A stretch of 64,000 nucleotides of DNA from Methanococcoides seepicolus (lineage in GTDB: Archaea > Halobacteriota > Methanosarcinia > Methanosarcinales > Methanosarcinaceae). This document shows positions 9,154 to 18,261 of this stretch, one piece after another. Within the stretch, counting starts at the first letter, position 1; each line of letters starts with the position of its first letter. The notes below the pieces were generated by a model. It saw nothing but the letters and a program-made list of their open reading frames with translations. It did no database searches and was not told the DNA's origin. The stretch lies in NCBI RefSeq assembly GCF_023684405.1, contig NZ_JAGSOI010000008.1:1-64000 (forward strand), written 5' to 3'. Position numbers and translations under genes: made by a program.

Positions 9154-9642
9154 ATGGATAAAGAAAGGAAGGGTTCAAAAAAATTGTTAGCAGATTCACA
9201 GAAAGAGTACTTAAAAAGCTACAAAAATGTGCGGGAACAAGCTGGGTGGAAAGCAGACAGTCAAAAACTAGGATCTTTGCGTCAGAATAACAAAACAATC
9301 AGAGATAAGATGATTACAGCACTTGAGGATCTTACATTGTATGCACAATGTATGCCAGAAGACCAGCTAAAAAAGGTTTTCACTAGGGATAGTCTGACAC
9401 CTTTCCTTACCGCGCTAACTGACCCCGAATATACTATCCCGGAAAAGGAAAAAGATAACAAAATAAAGAACCAACGAGTATTTGAGATATGTTACTTGAT
9501 GGAAGAAATTGGGATTCAAAATGGATATGTCCAACTAAGTGATGATGTTCAAAAAATGTTTATGGATGCGTCTTCATACAAACACGCTGTTACGCCCGTT
9601 CGCTCCATCGGCCTATGGGAGTGTGGGAGAGTAAATAAATGA
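9154..9642 (+). CDS. Hypothetical protein of integrated element
   Basis: 162 aa, MDKERKGSKKLLADSQKEY..., highly charged and mostly helical, with no membrane segment or Cys cluster. Not recognised. It is transcribed away from the replication operon and converges on the integrase (stop-to-stop gap 9 bp). Position and composition suggest an element accessory protein, but nothing shows its function. Confidence 0.6.
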   Translation: MDKERKGSKKLLADSQKEYLKSYKNVREQAGWKADSQKLGSLRQNNKTIRDKMITALEDLTLYAQCMPEDQLKKVFTRDSLTPFLTALTDPEYTIPEKEKDNKIKNQRVFEICYLMEEIGIQNGYVQLSDDVQKMFMDASSYKHAVTPVRSIGLWECGRVNK

Positions 9643-9651
9643 GTGCAGGTA

Positions 9652-10851
9652 TTATGTGCCTGCATTCACTTTACTTAATGCCTCCATCAATACAGATGGA
9701 TTCGCTCTGAGCTTTTCCAGTATTACAGTGATTGTTTCATCCACAGCCTCACCCTGCTCTTTTGATAACACCAGTCCACATTTCATGCAGTACTTAGCTT
9801 TAGGTGCGTTCATTTCGCTGCATCTGGGGCATTTTCCCGCCTTCATAGTGTCTATAGGTGTTTCTATATCCTCTATGCCGTTCATAGCCATTATAGCCTT
9901 ATCAATATCCTTCCCTGACAAATGAACATATATGGCAGCCATGTCTGAACTTTGTGTCCATCCTAAATATGACTTCATCTGTTGTTCTGTTAGATGCTCT
10001 GCGATATGGGTAGCTCTCGCATGTCTAAAACCATGGATGTAAACTCTTTTCTTAATACCTGTGCGTTTCACGGTTTCATTTAAAAGATACCGTACTCCTA
10101 AATTCGTAAGGGGTGTTAATCTGTAATCTGTTGTTGGCCATAGTGCACCTTCTGGATCATCTTTTAATGGGTGTGATTCCATCCATTGCCGGAGATATGG
10201 TGCAAAATTAAAAAATAAAACTCTGCGTGGTCCTGTCTTGCCCTGTGGGAAGGTTGCAGCACACCCTCCATTATTCATAAATTCAATGTTCTTAACTTTC
10301 ATTGAAAGCAATTCGCCTGATCTACATCCGGTTTCATATAACAAACCAAATAGAGCTTTGTCCCTTATGCTTCCTGCGTGGTCGATTATGGATAATACCT
10401 CATCTTTTGTTAGTATATCCTCTGGAAGCTTCTTGCCTTTAAGGTTCTTGCATTTGATCATATCGGCAATTTCAGTATCTCCCAAATACTTTAAAAAAGT
10501 TTTAGTGTGCCCTTTGATACTGTTTTTTGTAAAAGGTGATAATGGCTTGTCTTTGTTTCTGCCACTTCTTGCGGTCCACATTTCCAAAGTCGTTAACATA
10601 GATTCTATATCTTCAACTGTCGCATTTGAAAAAACAATATCTGTATTTTTTAATACATAGGTTAACGATCCTAAATATGTCAAACAGCTTTGTCTGCTCT
10701 TGCCTTCCCTTATTGCATTATTAATGAATTGATTTACCAACTCTATGTTTTTAGGGTTAATATTGCCTTCAACTGCTAATTTATCTAACTTCCTTTGTAG
10801 TTTCTCATCAAGGGTTAAAGCTTTCTTTGGATTGTTTGGGTTTCTGGGCAT
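9652..10851 (-). CDS. Tyrosine recombinase (integrase) with C-terminal zinc ribbon
   Basis: 399 aa from the ATG at 10851 (an in-frame GTG lies 9 nt upstream; neither has a strong ribosome-binding site). An N-terminal SAM-like DNA-binding region is followed by the catalytic domain with Arg177 (TGCRSGEL), Lys205 (QGKTGPRR), His273-x-x-Arg276 (HGFRHARATH), Trp298 and nucleophile Tyr308 (YVHLS). After the catalytic domain comes CPRC...CMKC, a four-Cys zinc ribbon at about residues 341-358. It catalyses site-specific integration and excision (known). At the right-hand end of the 5.6-10.9 kb element it is the likely integrase. No tRNA gene or att duplication was found next to it. Confidence 0.9.
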   Translation of the reverse strand: MPRNPNNPKKALTLDEKLQRKLDKLAVEGNINPKNIELVNQFINNAIREGKSRQSCLTYLGSLTYVLKNTDIVFSNATVEDIESMLTTLEMWTARSGRNKDKPLSPFTKNSIKGHTKTFLKYLGDTEIADMIKCKNLKGKKLPEDILTKDEVLSIIDHAGSIRDKALFGLLYETGCRSGELLSMKVKNIEFMNNGGCAATFPQGKTGPRRVLFFNFAPYLRQWMESHPLKDDPEGALWPTTDYRLTPLTNLGVRYLLNETVKRTGIKKRVYIHGFRHARATHIAEHLTEQQMKSYLGWTQSSDMAAIYVHLSGKDIDKAIMAMNGIEDIETPIDTMKAGKCPRCSEMNAPKAKYCMKCGLVLSKEQGEAVDETITVILEKLRANPSVLMEALSKVNAGT

Positions 10852-11016
10852 GATGACCACAAAATACTAATGATTTCAAATGATATAAATGTAATGTTTG
10901 TCGTAGTTAATTATACATTGCCGTTATGTATATGGGCAGAATCTACTAACATACTTTAAGAATTGTATGACGTTTCAGAAAAGTCTTGCCATGACGCTAA
11001 CGGAGGATAAGGATCC

Positions 11017-11427
11017 ATGAAAATGCTAATGTTCGATACGGAATATTTTTGGTTCGAGACCTTCAGCAAAACGCTTGATCATGTGGAGGATGTTCACAGG
11101 GATGAGAGGATAGAAGATACAGCAGTCGCTTTTATTCACGTTGAAGCGGAAGATGAGGAAAGAAAAGATAAAGTGGTAAAAAAAGCTGTGGCGAATCTGA
11201 AATGGTATCTTAACAAGGTTAACAAGGAAAGAATAGTCCTGCATTCATTTGCTCATCTTTCATCAAGCAAATCCTCTCCGGAACTGGCAATTGAAGTGAT
11301 ATCATCTGTCAGGGATAAGATGGAAGATAAAGGATTTGAAGTTCATACAACTGCTTTTGGGTATTTTTCAGAATTTTCGATCAGCGTTCGTGGTGAATCT
11401 CTGGCAAAAGTGTTCAAGGAGATTTGA
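11017..11427 (+). CDS. Free-standing archaeal ThrRS editing domain
   Basis: 136 aa with the N-terminal editing fold of archaeal threonyl-tRNA synthetase (Archaea-Tre_edit, D-aminoacyl deacylase-like): an FDTEYFWFE start, ERIVLHSFAHLSSSKSSPE in the middle, and FGYFSEFSISVRGESLAKV at the end match the conserved strands and pocket. In ThrRS this domain hydrolyses Ser-tRNA(Thr). Here it ends without an aminoacylation domain. GGAGGATAAGGATCC precedes the ATG. A trans-editing role is inferred. Confidence 0.75.
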   Translation: MKMLMFDTEYFWFETFSKTLDHVEDVHRDERIEDTAVAFIHVEAEDEERKDKVVKKAVANLKWYLNKVNKERIVLHSFAHLSSSKSSPELAIEVISSVRDKMEDKGFEVHTTAFGYFSEFSISVRGESLAKVFKEI

Positions 11428-11643
11428 ACATAGGTAGGGTCTGCATTTTCACTTTTCATCCATTTTTTCCATATTCTATCTACCTGTAGCTCTCATGAAG
11501 GTCGGGTATCTTCAAATTCCTATCTTAATGTCTCATTTTTGCGAAAGATGCTACTCTCCTTTTTATTGAACAGTATATTTCGAATGATCAAGTTGGAGTA
11601 GAACATATACTATAATTAGCAAAAACAACATTCTCGAATATGT

Positions 11644-12276
11644 ATGGGCGATGAGGGCGAACTTCCTGAAAGTGAGGGTTTTGAAGAGCTGATAAGGTAT
11701 ACTATTCCTGGATATGTACTGGGTCTTATTGCAGGTGTTTTCCTTGATATGCAGGGTTATCAGAGAAGTCCTATCGGGCAATGGTTGGTCAGGACCTTGT
11801 CAGGGGAAGGTGAAAGCATACTGGAAGGTATCTATTCAATTCGCCAGCGCTTTCTCGGTGGTTCGAGTACAATGGCGGAAGCCTACGGGTGGGGCAAGCT
11901 ATTTGGGTTGGCAGTCCCCTGGATGATCGATCTCGCCAGCCGTCTTGCAGGTGTCAACGTATATGGCGTTGAGGGATTCTATATTCCTTACTTCTATGCA
12001 CTTAGTGACCAGATGGGGGCCAACATTTCCGGGATGCTCTTTTTGAGGAGAAAAGAAGGTACCTGGCTTGGAGCGTTCAATAAATATATGCATCATCCGG
12101 TGATGGTCGCAAGTCTGGCAATAATAGTCATCGTGCCTTTCGGTCTTTTATTATTGCGCATATATGGTTTCAGCCCAACTACCCAAACATTTACTGCCCT
12201 TGAGACCATTGTTGCAAATCTATGCTGGATTCCACCGGTTGTGGGTTGGTATGTGCAGAGAATAAGAGGGATATGA
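11644..12276 (+). CDS. Polytopic membrane protein of unknown function
   Basis: 210 aa. Hydrophobic segments lie near residues 22-35, 83-100 and 155-175, with a C-terminal segment near 185-205. A conserved-looking acidic N-terminus (GDEGELPESEGFEEL) precedes the first segment. No catalytic motif or family was recognised. The TPR/Cys gene starts 9 bp after its stop, so they are probably cotranscribed and may act together at the membrane. Confidence 0.65.
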   Translation: MGDEGELPESEGFEELIRYTIPGYVLGLIAGVFLDMQGYQRSPIGQWLVRTLSGEGESILEGIYSIRQRFLGGSSTMAEAYGWGKLFGLAVPWMIDLASRLAGVNVYGVEGFYIPYFYALSDQMGANISGMLFLRRKEGTWLGAFNKYMHHPVMVASLAIIVIVPFGLLLLRIYGFSPTTQTFTALETIVANLCWIPPVVGWYVQRIRGI

Positions 12277-12285
12277 GGACATTTC

Positions 12286-12984
12286 ATGGCAAAAGATGAT
12301 GTAAATAGTGCTGTCGAGAGGTACATTTCCTCCGGCAGATCTGAAATGGATGTTGAACGGAAAGAACATTATTTCAAGATGGCTCTGCAAATACAACCTA
12401 AGAATATCCGCGCATTGAACAACATGGGCCTGTTGTTGCAACAGAAAGGTGAGTTTCGGGAAGCTATCAGATATTATGAGATCATACTTGATCCCGGGAT
12501 AGTGACAAAACCTTCTCCTATATACTACAATATTGCAGTATGCCTTAAGCGACTTGGTAATCTGGAAGGCGCAAAGACGTACATTAACAGGGCACTTGCA
12601 AAAAGGCCGGATGAAGAAATTTTCCTGGAATTAAAGGAAGAAATACTCGACCTTCTAAACGGCACTCCTTCGGCAGTACTGCCGCACCCTACTCCTAAAG
12701 CTTCGGATATAGGTGCTCCTTATGGGGAATGGGACCCTCCGGCGATAGCGACATTAGCAAGCCAATTATATTATTCCGGCTGGAACGACTACAAATATCA
12801 TCGTGGGCTGGGTGAGACTGATCTTAATGAAAAGATCGTCCGTGACAAGCTTGCAAACCGTATCTATTGTTGTCAAACCTGTAAGTTCAATTCCGGGGGA
12901 ACATGTCGGAAAAAAGGTAAAGTCGGCAAGAAGGTCCTTCTTGATTCGATATGTAAACATTTTTTCCCGCGAAAGACAGATTGA
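12286..12984 (+). CDS. TPR-repeat protein with C-terminal cysteine cluster
   Basis: 232 aa; the ATG follows GAGGACATTTC. About three tetratricopeptide repeats cover residues 20-125 (for example ALNNMGLLLQQKGEFREAI and YYNIAVCLKRLGNLEGAKTY). The C-terminus has CCQTCKFNSGGTC and a distal SICKHF, a plausible metal or Fe-S site. TPRs mediate protein-protein contacts (known). Cotranscription with the upstream membrane protein suggests an adaptor; the specific role is unknown. Confidence 0.7.
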   Translation: MAKDDVNSAVERYISSGRSEMDVERKEHYFKMALQIQPKNIRALNNMGLLLQQKGEFREAIRYYEIILDPGIVTKPSPIYYNIAVCLKRLGNLEGAKTYINRALAKRPDEEIFLELKEEILDLLNGTPSAVLPHPTPKASDIGAPYGEWDPPAIATLASQLYYSGWNDYKYHRGLGETDLNEKIVRDKLANRIYCCQTCKFNSGGTCRKKGKVGKKVLLDSICKHFFPRKTD

Positions 12985-13006
12985 ATTGTTGTGGGCTTAT
13001 GATCTG

Positions 13007-13294
13007 TTGATCAGGGCTGAAGTTATATCAATTTCATAAATTTCAACAAATCAGGCGATTTATGGTAAAGCGTATGTATTATATCGCCTATCTATAATTT
13101 GTTGTTGGGAGAGATAGTTGAGCCCCTTCTTGAACCACAAAACAACACAAAATTTGTACCACCAACCAACATACTCCCCCTCTAACTCAAATATCTCTCT
13201 TATTCTTCTATCCCAAAAACTAAATATGTTATACGGTATAACTTTTCTTATATTCAAAAAATTGGTATTTCTTCCTTTATAGGTGGTGTTCGAA
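13007..13294. promoter_or_regulatory. Promoter region of the cohesin-domain gene with a palindrome
   Basis: This non-coding stretch holds GTTATAC-G-GTATAAC (13228-13242), a perfect 7-bp inverted repeat about 55 bp upstream of the ATG at 13295. Its AT-rich core also resembles a TATA box. The site could be an operator overlapping the promoter. Nothing else was recognised. Confidence 0.4.
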
Positions 13295-14520
13295 ATGCAT
13301 GATGTTTTAAAGTTTAGATCATCTGGTTATTTTTTCACATTGTTCCTGTTTGTACTCTTTGCCAGTATTTTAATTACTCCGGCCTCAGCGGAGAGCGTTG
13401 TAAGTATATCTCCTTCTGAACAGTCTATAGCTACTGGTTCAAATGTAACCGTGGTAGTGTATATTGAACCGGATACTCCTATATCAGGTGCTCAATTTGA
13501 CCTTTCATTTGACAGTGACCTCCTTTCTGTGGTCTCTATCTCTGAAGGTGATGTTTTCACAAATGGTGCTTCTACAATTTTCAATGCGGGTACTATCGAT
13601 AATTCGGAAGGGACCATTATGAACGTATTTAAAATTATCCTTTAGGCAAGATTGAGGTAATGGAGTCTGGAACACTTGCTACGATAGTCTTTGATACAAA
13701 AGGATCAGGTACTTCCTCTTTGCTGTTGAGCAATGTGGTGGTCAGCAATGTGGTGGTCAGCAATTCCAGTGCTGTTGCGGTTCCGATCTCAGTTGTTAAT
13801 GGTATGGTCTCAATAATAGGTGAGTCTGCTCCGTCTGATGGTGAAATGTCCAATTCTGGATCTGGAGGAGGTGGAAGCAGTGGCGGCAGCGGTGCAACAG
13901 GGGAGGATTTTGGGAACATCGAGTTTAAAGATGTTGCTGAAAAAAATGTAAGGTCGGGTCAGGCTATCTCATATGATTTCGATTCTCCCGGAAACCCCAT
14001 TGTAACTGTTAATTTTACCGCTCAAAAAAATTCAGGTGCTATCTCGACAACCATTGAAGTTCTGAAAAACACTTCTGCTCTGGTGAAAGATGCTCCAAAT
14101 GGGCTTGTTTATAAGAATGTGAACATTTGGGTTGGTAATGCTGGTTTTGCGACACCGGAGAACATAGATCTTCCAGCAATCGGATTTAGGGTAAATTCCT
14201 CCTGGATGGAGATGAATGGTGTTGATAGTTCGGATATAAGATTGAATCGATACTCTGATAATAGTTGGTCCACTCTTGAAACAAAAGTGACAGAAGAAGG
14301 TGAGGAATATGTTTATTTCGAGTCGTTAACTCCAGGTTTTTCACCTTTTGCAATTAGTGCTCATCCTTCGGATGATATTTCTGGAAGTGAGATAGGTCCA
14401 AATGGATCTTCAAGTACCCCGGATGATCTGCCCGATGAGAAGGCACTTGCTCAGAATACATTGGCAATAAGTATCCTTTCTATATTTATTCTGGCAATAA
14501 GGCGTAGCAGGATCAATTAA
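13295..14520 (+). pseudogene. Cohesin-domain surface protein, broken by a frameshift
   Basis: The ATG at 13295 follows AGGTGGTG. It encodes a signal peptide (FFTLFLFVLFASILITPASA), then a cohesin-type domain (SISPSEQSIATGSNVTVVV, GAQFDLSFDSDLLSV). The frame stops at a TAG (13643-13645) after VFKIIL. Translation resumes one frame over at once with LGKIEVMESGTLATIVFD, the expected second half of the same cohesin domain. Adding one T in the CCTTTAG run restores the frame. The rest is a Gly/Ser linker, a PGF-pre-PGF domain (about NIEFKDVAEKNV to FSPFAISA) and a C-terminal hydrophobic anchor ending RRSRIN. A sequencing error is possible. Cohesin modules bind dockerins or other surface partners (known). 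Confidence 0.75.
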
Positions 14521-14545
14521 AGTTAATGGTCCTGCTTTATATCCT

Positions 14546-15541
14546 TTAAATTTTTCCCGGAAGGAATATTCCTATCAGACAGAAAATTCCCGTAAGCATG
14601 TACATGGCATAGGTTGCCTGTTTTTCTGTAAGGTTGTAATAATATGGAAGCACCCATTTCAATGTATATGGATTTGGTACTTCAAGTATCCCATCACCAC
14701 GGTCATGGCCGAATTTTGCGACTGGGAACTTTCGAACCCTCCAATAAACGTAGAGCAGGAAGTTCACTGTATGCGGGATAAGCATTATGAACCCACTTAT
14801 GATGAATCCCTGTATCACTATCAATGCACCTATGGTTGCTCCTATTGTAAGTGAACCAACATTGCCCCAGAAGATCTGTGATGGGAACCTGTCATAAAGG
14901 AAATACCCAAGCAGTGCTCCTGTAATGGCAACTATTGTGAAGATATTCTCCACATCACCCAGCATTATGGATTTTATGATGAGGGATAAAAGAACTATTG
15001 CAGAAAGTCCGGATGCAAGTCCATTGTATCCGGAGTGCATATTCACAAGATTCGAGGCCACAAGTACGTATGTTGGAACAATGAACTGCAAATAAAGTAT
15101 CCCAAGCTCTATGTGTCCGACACTTGGAAGCACAAGTGCTGTACTTGTGGCGTATTGGATAAGTGGGTAAGAGCAATAATACATCAAAAACAGCTTTGAT
15201 ACCCTTCCGATATCGATCATATCATCGAGTATTCCAAATATTCCAAAGAGGCAAATAACAATGAGGACGACGTAATTCGTGGTCGAGTACTTGAAGAACA
15301 GTGATGTGAAAGAGATCGAAAGAAGGGTGATAAGCAAAATAACGATACCACCACTTTCAGGAATTTTTACAACTCCTTTTTTGTAGTAGTCTCTTCCAAG
15401 AACCCCACTTTCAGTAAATTTCTTAATGAAATATGGCATTGAAATTGTAACTAATATAATTGGCAATAATAAATTACCTATGATCGCCAGATATTGTATC
15501 GTTGAAAGAGATGTGAAATTGAACATTTTTGGACCTGTCAA
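14546..15541 (-). CDS. Glycosyltransferase family 4: UDP-GlcNAc:polyprenyl-P GlcNAc-1-P transferase-like
   Basis: 331 aa with about ten membrane helices. Family motifs visible are KIPESGGI (usually K-x-P-T-x-GG), LDDMIDI (Mg-binding Asp pair), NLVNMHSGYNGLASG and FWGNVGSLTIGA. The family (MraY/WecA/Alg7) transfers a sugar-1-phosphate to undecaprenyl or dolichyl phosphate (known). In archaea this starts N-glycan assembly (AglH type), which fits the neighbouring sugar-nucleotide genes. The substrate is inferred. A second in-frame ATG at 15526 is an alternative start. Confidence 0.8.
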   Translation of the reverse strand: MTGPKMFNFTSLSTIQYLAIIGNLLLPIILVTISMPYFIKKFTESGVLGRDYYKKGVVKIPESGGIVILLITLLSISFTSLFFKYSTTNYVVLIVICLFGIFGILDDMIDIGRVSKLFLMYYCSYPLIQYATSTALVLPSVGHIELGILYLQFIVPTYVLVASNLVNMHSGYNGLASGLSAIVLLSLIIKSIMLGDVENIFTIVAITGALLGYFLYDRFPSQIFWGNVGSLTIGATIGALIVIQGFIISGFIMLIPHTVNFLLYVYWRVRKFPVAKFGHDRGDGILEVPNPYTLKWVLPYYYNLTEKQATYAMYMLTGIFCLIGIFLPGKI

Positions 15542-15715
15542 TTTTTATTTATCCGGGTTGTTGCCTCAAAATCATATTGCATTTTAGTTAAAGTATTTGT
15601 ATTATTTTTATAATGGTGCCTCTCAATTTATATATTTTTGTGAGTGTGTAGCTTGTAAGGGCAAAAGTTCATTTGTTGATAATAAGCTTTATTATTTTAA
15701 TCGAAAGGTGCGAAA

Positions 15716-16198
15716 ATGACCGATAGGCAGAAATTAATATTTCATATTTTTGTTGCACTTTCCTTATTCTACGCAGCTATTATATTCTATCTTTCAGCAC
15801 AGTCCAGTATTGAGATACCTTCATCTTCACCAATTCCTTTTTATGATCAACTTATTGATTTTGTGATAAACAGTAATAATGCCTATTTGTTGGATATTGC
15901 ATATTTTGTTGCTCATAATTTTGATAAATTTGCACACATGATCCTATATTTTGGATTCGGAATCCTCCTTCACCTTACATTCCGTCATTCCGATAATCTT
16001 ACGCTTCGAAAATATGCTCCTGTCTTTGCTATCTTTATAGGGATAGCTTACGGAATTACGGATGAGCTCCATCAAATGTATGTTCCGGGTAGAACTTCAA
16101 GCTTTGATGATATTGTAGCGGATGGTATAGGTATAGCTCTGGCTCAGATAATTTTCTGGGTAGTTGTCTTCAAAAGTATTTTTTTCAGAAAAAAATGA
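15716..16198 (+). CDS. VanZ family membrane protein
   Basis: 160 aa, four predicted membrane helices. The VanZ core DKFAHMILYFGFGILL and YGITDELHQMYVPGRTSSFDDIVADGIG is clear. AAGGTG precedes the ATG. VanZ proteins are linked to envelope or glycan phenotypes in bacteria; their biochemical role is unknown. It sits between surface-glycan genes and converges on the oxidoreductase operon. Confidence 0.8.
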   Translation: MTDRQKLIFHIFVALSLFYAAIIFYLSAQSSIEIPSSSPIPFYDQLIDFVINSNNAYLLDIAYFVAHNFDKFAHMILYFGFGILLHLTFRHSDNLTLRKYAPVFAIFIGIAYGITDELHQMYVPGRTSSFDDIVADGIGIALAQIIFWVVVFKSIFFRKK

Positions 16199-16226
16199 AA
16201 AAGATGCAATATGATCGTCAATCCCT

Positions 16227-17162
16227 TCATTCGATCTTGACGATCTTGTTCGTATTATATGATTCTATAGCCGCTAAAGCGACATTCAATGCATGTTTTC
16301 CTTCAACACCTGATTCGATAGGTCTTTTGCCTGTTCGGATGCATTCTGTGAAATGTTCAAGCTCCTTTGCCAGAGGTTCACCTTTTTCTACCTTTGCATT
16401 CCTTATCCATTTAGCATCGTGTATCGTTACTGTCTGGTCTATGTAATCCAGATATCCGACACCATGCACGCCAATTACTTCCATATTCCTTACTTTATGT
16501 GGGGTCAGCCAGTTAGTGCTGGCAAGTCCTGCTCTGTCTTCCCCAAAACGAAGCATTATGGATGCATGGTCTTCCTGTGAATGTATGTCCTTCCCTGCAA
16601 TGGCATAGACTTCCGACACATTGCTTGCGTACATGTAGGAGATCGCATCAATGTCATGTACACCAAGATCGAGAATTATGCCGACATCCCTTATCCTTGG
16701 GTTATATGGTCCTACCCTTCGTGTAGATATGGACACTATCTTCCCAAGAAGCCCGCTCTCGATGATCTCTTTCATTTTTGAAGTGGCGGGATTGAATCTC
16801 TCTATATGACCTACCATCAGGGTAAGGCCTGCTTTCTCCGCTGCTTCTATCATAATGTCAGCATTTTCAAGTGTGTCCGCGATTGGCTTTTCCACAAGTA
16901 CGTTGGTATTTGAATTTATGGCATCGAGAGTAACTTTTTTATGAAGGGTTGTAGGTACAACGATACTTACGGCATCCAGCCCTTCTTCCAGCAGTTCGTT
17001 ATAATCCGTAAATGCCTTGACGCCATATTGGCCTGCCAGTTCTTCCACTCTTTTCTGGTCGACATCTGAAATGCCTACAAGTTCAATGCCTTCCATTTCA
17101 TTGTATATTCTGACATGGTGTTGCCCCATGGCACCTACGCCAATGACGCCTACGCGGAGCAT
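16227..17162 (-). CDS. Gfo/Idh/MocA oxidoreductase, probable UDP-sugar 3-dehydrogenase
   Basis: 311 aa. N-terminal Rossmann motif VIGVGAMGQHH binds NAD(P). EKPIADT carries the family catalytic Lys in the EKP motif. GPYNPRIRDVGIILDLGVHDID matches the active-site region of sugar 3-dehydrogenases (GnnA/WbpB type). It follows the aminotransferase gene with a 1-nt TAATG overlap. Together they would oxidise C3 of a UDP-N-acetyl sugar and aminate it (inferred from pairing). The exact sugar (GlcNAc or GlcNAc uronic acid) cannot be told from sequence by eye. Confidence 0.82.
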   Translation of the reverse strand: MLRVGVIGVGAMGQHHVRIYNEMEGIELVGISDVDQKRVEELAGQYGVKAFTDYNELLEEGLDAVSIVVPTTLHKKVTLDAINSNTNVLVEKPIADTLENADIMIEAAEKAGLTLMVGHIERFNPATSKMKEIIESGLLGKIVSISTRRVGPYNPRIRDVGIILDLGVHDIDAISYMYASNVSEVYAIAGKDIHSQEDHASIMLRFGEDRAGLASTNWLTPHKVRNMEVIGVHGVGYLDYIDQTVTIHDAKWIRNAKVEKGEPLAKELEHFTECIRTGKRPIESGVEGKHALNVALAAIESYNTNKIVKIE

Positions 17163-18241
17163 TATAATTCAACTCCTCTTATGACTGCATCGATTATTTG
17201 TTGAATTTCATCTTCTGAAACTCCCGGATGCACTGGTAGGGAGAGCACTTCCTTTGATGCTTTCTCACATTCTGGAAGTTCGTCTTTATAACCTGCATCT
17301 TTGTAAATAGGCTGCATGTGTATGGGTATTGGATAATATACTCCAGTGCCTATTCCTGCCTGTCCCAGTTTTGTTAGTATTTCGTCCCTATCGTTCACAC
17401 GTATGGTGTATTGATGGAACATGTGCTCGCATCCTTCTCTTACAACAGGTACGGTGATTCCGTCTGTATCTTCGAGTCCCTTTGAGAGCAAGGCTGCATT
17501 TCTCTGCCTTAGGGAATTGTACGAGGGTAATTTCTTAAGCTGTGTTAGCCCTATGGCAGCTCCAATATCTGTCATTCTCAGGTTGTAACCGACCATTTCG
17601 TGGAGATAGCGCTGCTGGGATCCATGGGCACGGATCATCTTTGCTTTTCTGGCAACCTCTTCATCATTGGTCGTCATCATCCCGCCTTCGCTGGTCGTCA
17701 TGTTCTTGGTAGGGTAGAAGCTGAATCCTCCTGTTCCAAAAGAACCGACCTTCTTTCCGTGGTATGCTGCCCCATGTGCCTGACATGCGTCTTCGATGAG
17801 TATCAGGTCATGGTCTTCGGCGATTTCTGTAATGGCCTTCATCTCTGCGGGATGTCCATAGAGGTGGACTGGCATAATTGCTTTTGTATCATCGGTTATC
17901 TTTTCTTCGATAAGGCTGGGGTCGATATTGAACGTATTCGGTTCGATATCCGCAAATACGGGTTTTGCACCGGTGTACATTATCGAGTTTGCGGTGGCAA
18001 TAAAGCTGAAAGAGGTTGTTATCACTTCATCCCCACTTCCGATCCCATGTGCAAGGAGGGCAGCATGAAGGGCAGCTGTGCCGGAATTGACAGCAACGGC
18101 ATACTCTGTTCCAATATAGCTTGCAAATTCTTCCTCGAATTCTGCAACACGTTTACCTTCTGCGATCATTCCTGAGCGAAGCACTTTACACACGGCTTCT
18201 ATTTCTTCTTCGCCGATATCTGGTTTTGCTATTGGGATCAT
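17162..18241 (-). CDS. DegT/DnrJ/EryC1 sugar-nucleotide aminotransferase
   Basis: 359 aa from the ATG at 18241 (MIPIAKPDIGEEE), which has GAGG just upstream and the usual family start. Motifs include GTAALHAAL, ITTSFSFIATANSI, IEDACQAHGA and FSFYPTKNMTTSEGG, whose Lys binds PLP. The enzyme aminates a keto sugar nucleotide using glutamate (known). The partner dehydrogenase and a downstream-acting acyltransferase are adjacent, so the set probably makes a 3-amino or 3-acetamido sugar nucleotide for surface glycans (inferred). Confidence 0.88.
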   Translation of the reverse strand: MIPIAKPDIGEEEIEAVCKVLRSGMIAEGKRVAEFEEEFASYIGTEYAVAVNSGTAALHAALLAHGIGSGDEVITTSFSFIATANSIMYTGAKPVFADIEPNTFNIDPSLIEEKITDDTKAIMPVHLYGHPAEMKAITEIAEDHDLILIEDACQAHGAAYHGKKVGSFGTGGFSFYPTKNMTTSEGGMMTTNDEEVARKAKMIRAHGSQQRYLHEMVGYNLRMTDIGAAIGLTQLKKLPSYNSLRQRNAALLSKGLEDTDGITVPVVREGCEHMFHQYTIRVNDRDEILTKLGQAGIGTGVYYPIPIHMQPIYKDAGYKDELPECEKASKEVLSLPVHPGVSEDEIQQIIDAVIRGVEL

Positions 18242-18261
18242 TCTTAGCCTCATTGATGTAA

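Larger units (their letters stand above)
5600..10870. mobile_element. Integrated virus- or plasmid-like element (ends not determined)
   Basis: A block containing an integrase, an RHH regulator, a D5/P4 primase-helicase, and small overlapping genes of unknown function lies between the cobN terminator and the ThrRS-editing gene. It is more AT-rich than its surroundings. No capsid or packaging gene is visible, so it may be a plasmid-derived or satellite-type element. The exact ends are unknown because direct repeats could not be identified by eye. Confidence 0.65.

Noticed and set aside
13725-13770. Tandem duplicate of GTGGTGGTCAGCAAT in the cohesin gene
   Set aside because: A short in-frame repeat inside beta strands; not a CRISPR or regulatory repeat.
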